NCBI RefSeq assembly: GCF_014651615.1
Contig: NZ_BMXF01000001.1
Location: 1,397,731-1,461,730 of the forward strand
Length of the DNA stretch: 64,000 nucleotides
Reading direction: 5' to 3'
Source: Persicitalea jodogahamensis
GTDB lineage: Bacteria > Bacteroidota > Bacteroidia > Cytophagales > Spirosomataceae
The translations under genes and the position numbers were made by a program. The notes below the pieces were generated by a model, which was not told the DNA's origin, did no database searches, and saw only the letters and a list, made by a program, of their open reading frames with translations. Of this stretch, positions 59,048 to 64,000 are shown one piece after another; positions within the stretch are counted from its first letter, which is position 1, and each line of letters begins with the position of its first letter.

Positions 59048-59890
59048 TTACTTCAAAACTACCTTCGCTACTACGGGCTGATGGTCGGATGGGTACCTTT
59101 GCTCTTTGGCGTCAGTCAGCACGCCGTATTTCTGGACCTCAAAATCTTTACTCACAAAAATGTAGTCGATGCGATTGGTCATCGGGGCGTCAAACTTGAA
59201 GCTGTTGAAAGTACCCTCTGGGCCGTAGGGTGGTTGCTTGGTCACATTATGGGCATCTTGTAGAATGGTCTGCATGGCCTGAATCTGTTCCGTTTCGGGC
59301 GTGGAGTTGAAGTCACCCACACAGATGGCGGGGGCATTTTTCGCAATCTCCTTGATTTTCTTCACCATCAGTTTGCCGGATTCCTGCCGGGCCTTCACGC
59401 CCTGATGATCAAAGTGAACGCTGAAAAAGTAGAACTGCTTCTTCGTTTTCAAATCCTGAAATTTGGCCCAGGAGCAAATCCGGTTGCAGCAGGTAGCGTC
59501 CCAGCCCTTGCCGGGCACGTCGGGGGTTTCGCTCAGCCAGAAATCTCCGGAATCAAGTACCTTGAAACGGTCCTTGCGGTAAAAAATCGCCGAGTGTTCA
59601 CCGGCCTGCTTGCCGTCATCTCGGCCTTTTCCCAGAAAGGAAAACTCTTTCAACTCCGCCACATCGTCCAGCTGCCCGCGCAGCGCTTCCTGCGTACCGA
59701 ACAGGTCAAACTCATGGTACTGAATCAGCGACTTCACCATTTCCTTGCGGTTGGGCCAGGCATTCACACCGTCGTTTGGGGTATTGTAGCGCAGGTTGTA
59801 GCTGGCTACGTTGATGGGCGTGTTACTCTGGGAATAGGTAGTCTGCATGGCGCAGAGGATTAGGAACAGGAAGAAAATACTGGTTTTCAT
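59048..59890 (-). CDS. Secreted endonuclease/exonuclease/phosphatase family protein
   Basis: The protein has 280 residues with a signal peptide (ends TTYSQ). EEP motifs are NVASYNLRYNTPNDG, LFGTQEALRGQ (Glu), FSVHFDHQG (His), AICVGDFNSTPET (Asp-Asn) and the final SDHQPVVAKV (Asp-His). It belongs to the large secreted group that acts on phosphodiesters; substrates range from nucleic acid to sphingomyelin. The gene stands alone. Confidence 0.92.
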   Translation of the reverse strand: MKTSIFFLFLILCAMQTTYSQSNTPINVASYNLRYNTPNDGVNAWPNRKEMVKSLIQYHEFDLFGTQEALRGQLDDVAELKEFSFLGKGRDDGKQAGEHSAIFYRKDRFKVLDSGDFWLSETPDVPGKGWDATCCNRICSWAKFQDLKTKKQFYFFSVHFDHQGVKARQESGKLMVKKIKEIAKNAPAICVGDFNSTPETEQIQAMQTILQDAHNVTKQPPYGPEGTFNSFKFDAPMTNRIDYIFVSKDFEVQKYGVLTDAKEQRYPSDHQPVVAKVVLK

Positions 59891-60050
59891 GAAAGAGTTT
59901 AGCGATTAAAATAGGGGAATGTGTCACGCAAATTAAGGGAATTTGGGCGGGATAAGGGTGTTAAATTTGTTTGAAGTTGCGAGGAGAAGCATGGAACCAA
60001 AGTAAGCGATGTGGTAGGCCGGGTTTTAGCTACAACATCAGAGACTGACA

Positions 60051-60506
60051 TTATTCTCCTACTTGCTTCAACGTTGCCTGAATTAGTTGTTCACTCAATC
60101 GGAAGTCAGTTTCCTCTATTCTTTCTAAAAGAGGTCTCACCAATGAAATATATCCCTGCTGCTTGGCTTGTGCAAGTACGCCCAATGTTCCGGTAATGGA
60201 CAGCCCCAAACGCATCGCAAGTTTTCTTCCTTTTAATTCGTCGATAATCAGCAAGCAGTCTTCTTTTTCCAATGCCAAAGCGATCGCACTCGCTTCTCCT
60301 TTGTCAAGAGTGGCTTCAAGTACCAACTGGTTTTTGCTGTCGGTGGGGCTTTGCACACGTATCCATGCTGGCAACTCATTGCCAAATTCCTCTACAACAG
60401 TTTGGGTCGTGATCACTTCTCCAAAAAGTTTTTCCAACAGATGTAGCTCGCCAATTTTATCCAGAAGAATCAGGCAACTGGTGTCAGATACGATAGTTGC
60501 CGGCAT
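60051..60506 (-). CDS. DUF3368 family PIN-like toxin
   Basis: The protein has 151 residues. PIN-domain acidic residues are in IVSDTSCLILLDKIGEL (Asp8), TVVEEFGNELP (Glu), LDKGEASAIALA (Glu) and LLIIDELKGRKLA (Asp), followed by TGTLGVLAQAKQQGYI. DUF3368 proteins are VapC-like RNases. The start lies 23 bases inside the upstream UPF0175 gene, the standard order of antitoxin then toxin. Confidence 0.88.
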   Translation of the reverse strand: MPATIVSDTSCLILLDKIGELHLLEKLFGEVITTQTVVEEFGNELPAWIRVQSPTDSKNQLVLEATLDKGEASAIALALEKEDCLLIIDELKGRKLAMRLGLSITGTLGVLAQAKQQGYISLVRPLLERIEETDFRLSEQLIQATLKQVGE

Positions 60507-60726
60507 TTTCTATGTCATTTGCTATCTCACTGGGGTCATAATTGAAAACAGATACGTCATACCTGCCTAAGAGTTCCATAAACGTTCTTTTGCTGTAACC
60601 AGCAAGCTCAGCAGCCTCTCCAAGGGTAAGTTTTCCCTGCTCATAAAGCTTGGCTGCCAATAACATGGCTGCTTCACGATTGTCAAGATCTAGCGTGTCG
60701 GGTATCTGCAATGTGAGTGTTTTCAT
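60484..60726 (-). CDS. UPF0175 family antitoxin
   Basis: The protein has 80 residues. A short N-terminal strand (MKTLTLQIPDTL) precedes DNREAAMLLAAKLYEQGKLTLGEAAELAGYSKRTFMELLGRY, the UPF0175 helix-turn-helix, and a C-terminal tail (VFNYDPSEIANDIENA) likely to bind the PIN toxin. It overlaps the toxin gene by 23 bases. The inverted repeat TTTATTA/TAATAAA directly at the start codon could be its operator. Confidence 0.9.
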   Translation of the reverse strand: MKTLTLQIPDTLDLDNREAAMLLAAKLYEQGKLTLGEAAELAGYSKRTFMELLGRYDVSVFNYDPSEIANDIENAGNYRI

Positions 60727-60743
60727 TTATTAAAGATAATAAA
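60726..60743. promoter_or_regulatory. Inverted repeat at the start of the antitoxin gene
   Basis: TTTATTA (60726-60732) and TAATAAA (60737-60743) form a perfect 7-bp inverted repeat with a 4-nt centre; its first base belongs to the antitoxin start codon. Autoregulation by the antitoxin helix-turn-helix is the likely use, by analogy with other toxin-antitoxin operons. Confidence 0.5.
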
Positions 60744-60848
60744 GTTATAGGGAAGGTCTGTGAACTACTTGTCGATAACGGTTTTTTAGGCTTCGAGAAG
60801 TGGTATTAATTAGGAGTAAGCAATATCGTAAATTTTTAGTTGTCCCCA

Positions 60849-60887
60849 CGTTGTGCGCAGTCTTCCGAAGGAAGACTGCGCACAACG
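60849..60887. repeat. Perfect 18-bp palindrome
   Basis: CGTTGTGCGCAGTCTTCC (60849-60866) and GGAAGACTGCGCACAACG (60870-60887) flank only GAA. No T-tract follows on either strand as in a normal terminator, although on the - strand it lies 7 bases after the TIR stop. Its GC content contrasts with the AT-rich surroundings, as for a REP-like or inserted element. Confidence 0.75.
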
Positions 60888-60894
60888 GAGTGTT

Positions 60895-61878
60895 TTATTT
60901 TCCGTAATACTTGTTAAAAATTGAACTTAACGCTTCCAAATACATTTTTTCACTTCCAGCTCGTTTAGATGCATTTTTTATTCCTACTTCAAAAATGCCG
61001 TCAACAGATTTACCATAAGCATTTTTGTCTCTAATCGTCGAATGAGGGAATCCATAAAGGATATAATGTAAATCCGTATCAAGAAGTTCTTCCAATAAGA
61101 AATAAAGTTCCTGAGCTTCTTTATATGTTAGTTTTCTAAATACCCATTTTGAGCATAATTTTGTTGCGCGTTCTATTTCATTCCAAGAAAAAGGTTCAGG
61201 ATTCGTCCAGACTCCTTGAGGTATGGAATATTCAGTCATAAATTCTTTGCCTTTTTTTGCAACCAATAGTTCATCCCAAGGGTTTCTATCATTAAATATT
61301 TCGTCTGATACATACCAGTTATAATACTCCTGTTGATATAGGAAGATACTTTTAATTCTTTTTTCTAAATCTAAATAGTATTTGTTTCGTCTATCGTCAT
61401 TACAATCGATTAGATATTGTATTCTTTCCAGAATTAAATTAAATGATGTATTTTCTATTTTAAATCTCTTTTCTATTTTTTCAATTGCAGAATTGATATT
61501 TTTTGAATTAGTAGATATTGCAAGTTTATCTACCATTAGAGGTGAAAAGTTAAATACTTCCTCAACAGTAAGGTCGAGCCAAATTGGTAAAATTAAATTC
61601 TTATCAGTTATAATTTCTTTGTTCAGCAGAGCTTCCAACTCCTTTTTAGTCCATTTTTTTATAAAAAAACTTTTGCTTAAAACAATTATCCCATATAATG
61701 ATTTCTTTATTCCGTAGGATATATTTTCAATGAGCGAATCACCTACTTCTAAGGACATCTCATCGTACCATATTTTATACCCCTTAGAAATTAGACTTTC
61801 AGCAAATGGTCTTACAAATGCGTCCTTGTCTTCCGATGCATGGCTAATAAAAAAGTCGTATTCGTATTCTTCTTTCAT
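60895..61878 (-). CDS. TIR-domain protein (candidate NADase, defence-associated)
   Basis: The protein has 327 residues. An N-terminal TIR domain (residues 6-135) begins YDFFISHASEDKDAFVRPFA and continues GYKIWYDEMSLEVGDSL, IIVLSKSFFIKKWTKKELEALLNKE; Glu80 is the likely NADase glutamate in the WTKKEL block. The C-terminal part (about 150-327) is helical, Lys-rich and unfamiliar (WGEL-like WDELLVAKKG, FSWNEIERATKL). Bacterial TIR proteins consume NAD+ or make cyclic ADP-ribose signals in antiphage systems such as Thoeris. The coding region is far more AT-rich than the neighbours, a sign of transfer. No Thoeris partner gene is adjacent. Confidence 0.88.
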   Translation of the reverse strand: MKEEYEYDFFISHASEDKDAFVRPFAESLISKGYKIWYDEMSLEVGDSLIENISYGIKKSLYGIIVLSKSFFIKKWTKKELEALLNKEIITDKNLILPIWLDLTVEEVFNFSPLMVDKLAISTNSKNINSAIEKIEKRFKIENTSFNLILERIQYLIDCNDDRRNKYYLDLEKRIKSIFLYQQEYYNWYVSDEIFNDRNPWDELLVAKKGKEFMTEYSIPQGVWTNPEPFSWNEIERATKLCSKWVFRKLTYKEAQELYFLLEELLDTDLHYILYGFPHSTIRDKNAYGKSVDGIFEVGIKNASKRAGSEKMYLEALSSIFNKYYGK

Positions 61879-62106
61879 GAGATCTGTTCCAAAATTTTTT
61901 ACAACTTATAAATATGCGAAAGTTTTGTCATACTTTTTGAATTTATTCACAAAATGTACATCTACTAACCTACTCAGTAAAATACCCAGAATACAAGGTA
62001 CTCCCTTCGTCGCTTCCTCACATCAAACTGGCGCTAAATGTTATCGAACGGTAGGTCGCCTTTGTACCCCTCGCGGAAGGACTGCAATCTTGCCAGGAAA
62101 GGCTCT

Positions 62107-63513
62107 CTACTTTACTTTCTTTGGCTTCGCCGCCTCTTTCGTCATCGTATAAGGCAATTCCCATACGGTACCCTTGCTATCTCCAAAGTACATATGCGAT
62201 GGGCTGAGTTTGCCGGGATCGCCGTCGGCCCAGAAGTAGTAGAACGGATCGTGGCCATCCACCACTTTCCGAATGTAGTTGTGGTTGCGGGGGCTGTTGT
62301 GGGTGATTTGCTTGGCGCGCGTCCAGGTTTTTCCCTGGTCGGTGCTTTTCCATTGTACTACCTCGCCGCCGCCGCCCCAGGGTTGGGGCGTGTTCTCGGT
62401 CGGCGCTACCACCATCCAGATATTGCCTTTTACAAACAAACTACCCATGTCGTAGTTGTGGTCGGAAGTCGTGACGGGGTGGTTTTCCCAGGCGGAGCCA
62501 TTCCAGTGCGCTACGGCCCACTGGCGCAGGCCATTTTTTGGGCCGGGCTGGTGGCCGGGACCGGACAGGTACAGGGCGATGGGGTTGCCTTGCTCGTCAA
62601 AATTCACATCCTTGACATAGACGTTTTGTCCCTGACTGAAAAATTCCTTCACCAGCGTCGGCGAGGCGACATCCGTTACCGGAACGGCTATTTCTTTGCC
62701 GTCGGCCGTCGTCCAGGTTTTGCCCATGTCGGTAGTTTGCAGGTAGTACAGATTGGTCCGTTTGTCTACGTCGCCGTTGGGGTGCCAGTTGAAAAAAGTC
62801 ACGACCTTGTCGCCCAATTGCCCACTGACCTGATAGTGCCCGGCGTTTTTGTCTTCGGGACGTTTGATGCCCGCCAGTTTCTGGTCCTCAGTCCAGGTGA
62901 CGCCGTCGGGACTGGTTTCGAAGTACAACTCCCGCACGCCGGTGTACTTGGTGAACAAATGCAGAAAACCTTTGCCCGGAATGTACTTGGGCTGGGGGTA
63001 GGTCATGGTTTCTTCGGTGATCTGATCGAAACCGTCGATGCTGTACGGCTGTTTGCTGCGGTACTTGAAGCCGGGGCGGCCATTGCCCCGGCCACTCACA
63101 AATACCCACAAGTACCCCTGCTCGTCCATAGCGAGGCTTGGATTATCGTGCGGGTCGTCCACGCCCTGTTTGTCGTACACTACCGTGGGGCGCGAAACGG
63201 TCTTTTTTTTGTGATCGTAACTACCGATCATGCACAGCAGGTAGCGGTCATTCTCGCCGGTGGTACCCCCGTATACGAAGAACGTTTTGTTCACCTTTGG
63301 CGCGTAGATGGCTAGCGGAATATGTTTGGCGGTGTAAGTACCCAGTCCGCCCGAGTATTTGTCGCCGTACTCGGAGAATTGCCCCAGCGTAAACCAGATC
63401 CCTTTGTAGCCGTCGACCTGCTGGTTGTTGCGGTTGGGTGGGTTTTCGGTTTTTTGGGCAAATGATAATTGAATTGAAATGAGAAAGGCCGTAGCCGCCA
63501 GAAGAATTTTCAT
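62107..63513 (-). CDS. Secreted BNR_4-type beta-propeller carbohydrate-active protein
   Basis: The protein has 468 residues from the Met encoded at 63513 (an extension to 63552 lacks a signal sequence start). The signal peptide MKILLAATAFLISIQLSFAQ is clear. The body has repeated propeller blades: TAKHIPLAIYAPKVNKTFFVYGG, DDPHDNPSLAMDEQGYLWVF, FETSPDGVTWTEDQKL, TTDMGKTWTTADG, STDQGKTWTRAKQ. This is the BNR_4 repeat family (sialidase-like propeller), which includes ulvan lyases and rhamnosidases. The catalytic type cannot be fixed from the sequence alone. A GH43 gene follows upstream on the same strand, so the two probably belong to one glycan-degradation locus. Confidence 0.85.
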   Translation of the reverse strand: MKILLAATAFLISIQLSFAQKTENPPNRNNQQVDGYKGIWFTLGQFSEYGDKYSGGLGTYTAKHIPLAIYAPKVNKTFFVYGGTTGENDRYLLCMIGSYDHKKKTVSRPTVVYDKQGVDDPHDNPSLAMDEQGYLWVFVSGRGNGRPGFKYRSKQPYSIDGFDQITEETMTYPQPKYIPGKGFLHLFTKYTGVRELYFETSPDGVTWTEDQKLAGIKRPEDKNAGHYQVSGQLGDKVVTFFNWHPNGDVDKRTNLYYLQTTDMGKTWTTADGKEIAVPVTDVASPTLVKEFFSQGQNVYVKDVNFDEQGNPIALYLSGPGHQPGPKNGLRQWAVAHWNGSAWENHPVTTSDHNYDMGSLFVKGNIWMVVAPTENTPQPWGGGGEVVQWKSTDQGKTWTRAKQITHNSPRNHNYIRKVVDGHDPFYYFWADGDPGKLSPSHMYFGDSKGTVWELPYTMTKEAAKPKKVK

Positions 63514-63559
63514 GAAACCAATTTTAGAATGATGTTTTATACCTGCGTCCACAGCTCTT

Positions 63560-64000
63560 TTACTTTTTCACCGGCGTGAACATACTCAGATCCCATTCCT
63601 TGTACCAGTGCAGTTCCATCTTGCCGTCTTCGGTAATGGTAATCGGCAGAAAAACGTACTGGGAATCGGGCCGTCCGCCGCCATTCCAGCGGTCGCCCAT
63701 GTAGAGGTAGGCATCCTTGTAGCCCGGAATTTTAAAAATGTAGCAGGGCTGGGAATTAAAAGAATTGTTGCCCGCATCGCCCACAAAAGGATTGCCCTGC
63801 TTGGTATAAGGTCCCAGGATATTTTTGGCGGTATAGTAGGTCGCGGGATTGGGCGTCCAGCCGCTGCACCCACTCGTGAGGAGGTAGTACGTACCGTTTT
63901 TCTTCAAAATACCGGGCCCTTCGCAGTGGGCCTCGATGTCCACGTCATTCGTGGTGGTACTTAGGTAGTCGTCGGATAACTCCACCATGCGGATGGTGCG
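63560..64000 (-). CDS. GH43 family glycoside hydrolase, C-terminal fragment (cut by window edge)
   Basis: The frame stays open to base 64000, so the gene starts outside the window. The visible residues include HCEGPGILKKNGTYYLLTS with GCSGWTPN, where the Glu is the general acid of the five-bladed propeller GH43 family, then YLYMGDRWNGGGRPDSQY and a C-terminal ELHWYKEWDLSMF. The pattern resembles the exo-beta-1,3-galactanase subfamilies (24 and 34). It would remove terminal sugars from arabinogalactan-like glycans outside the cytoplasm. It lies 46 bases upstream of the BNR_4 gene, and the two should be one transcript. Confidence 0.85.
   Translation of the reverse strand, partial: RTIRMVELSDDYLSTTTNDVDIEAHCEGPGILKKNGTYYLLTSGCSGWTPNPATYYTAKNILGPYTKQGNPFVGDAGNNSFNSQPCYIFKIPGYKDAYLYMGDRWNGGGRPDSQYVFLPITITEDGKMELHWYKEWDLSMFTPVKK

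Noticed and set aside
62038-63315. Open frame of 425 codons on the + strand, antisense to the BNR_4 gene
   Set aside because: The opposite strand encodes a clear secreted propeller with signal peptide and repeat motifs; the antisense frame is a by-product of codon usage and its protein has no recognisable features.
1-64000. CRISPR array, prophage, or complete insertion sequence
   Set aside because: No regularly spaced direct repeats, phage structural genes, integrase or transposase frames were seen in the window.
1-64000. Apparent excess of GTAC, seen as GGTACTT and AAGTACC words
   Set aside because: Many occurrences fall in codons for Val-Pro, Ser-Thr and Tyr pairs; without a count against codon usage this cannot be called a signal.

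Overview
The window looks like a chromosome segment of a Bacteroidota bacterium of the order Cytophagales, probably near Spirosomataceae (the family level is inference). The signs are a type B type IX-secretion C-terminal domain on a secreted lectin, bacillithiol synthesis (BshA), a geranylgeranylglycerol-phosphate-type prenyltransferase, a TonB siderophore receptor with an N-terminal carboxypeptidase-regulatory-like domain, a DUF6934 protein, and one clear Bacteroidota-type promoter (TTG, 20-nt spacer, TAnnTTTG). Shine-Dalgarno sequences are mostly weak and several starts are GTG or TTG. Base composition is mixed, near half GC over most of the window and visibly AT-rich at the left edge, at 48.5-49.2 kb and at 60.9-62.0 kb.

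Layout. 0-6.1 kb is the end of a surface-polysaccharide locus: a glycosyltransferase cut by the window edge, a phospho-sugar transferase and three Wzi-like outer-membrane proteins. 6.1-12.9 kb holds small housekeeping genes (HIT, LysE-type exporter, DinB, NRDE), a 3-keto-glycoside hydrolase/TIM-barrel isomerase pair, an ATP-grasp enzyme and a YHS protein. 13-17 kb is one very large DUF4011/superfamily 1 helicase. 17.1-21.6 kb has a type III polyketide synthase divergent from a UbiA prenyltransferase, tRNA-Gly(GCC) and tRNA-Leu(TAA), a secreted DUF3108-like protein and a second UbiA enzyme. 21.7-26.6 kb has bshA, a type II NADH dehydrogenase, a DMT transporter and hemA. 26.8-35.3 kb has a histidine kinase, a lipoprotein, a LuxE-like acyl-activating enzyme, an NtrC-like regulator without a DNA-binding domain, a metallophosphoesterase, a membrane EEP enzyme and the T9SS lectin. 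35.4-45.4 kb has pgeF, an ECF sigma/membrane protein/LTxxQ protein operon, a split transketolase, bcp, an M23 peptidase, an FAH-family enzyme, an M48 lipoprotein and an NlpC/P60 lipoprotein.

45.5-54.7 kb begins with a two-gene membrane module whose second protein has paired His/Met motifs, followed by a DUF6934 gene with a 57-residue partner, a cupin protein, an M20 amidohydrolase, cytoplasmic trehalase, YciI, a HAD phosphatase and PhzF. 54.75-55.36 kb is the only long gene-free stretch. It ends in a near-palindromic iron-box-like element and a promoter ahead of a TonB siderophore receptor/PepSY reductase operon. 59-64 kb holds a secreted EEP enzyme, a UPF0175/DUF3368 toxin-antitoxin pair, a long perfect palindrome, an AT-rich TIR-domain gene and the start of a carbohydrate-degradation locus (BNR_4 propeller and GH43, cut by the right edge).

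Most of the window is core gene content. The places most likely to hold undescribed biology are the DUF6934/57-residue pair, the TIR gene with its palindrome beside a toxin-antitoxin system, the regulator with altered GAFTGA and Walker A motifs, the His/Met-motif membrane module, and the inverted repeats upstream of the histidine kinase. No CRISPR array, prophage or complete insertion sequence is visible.
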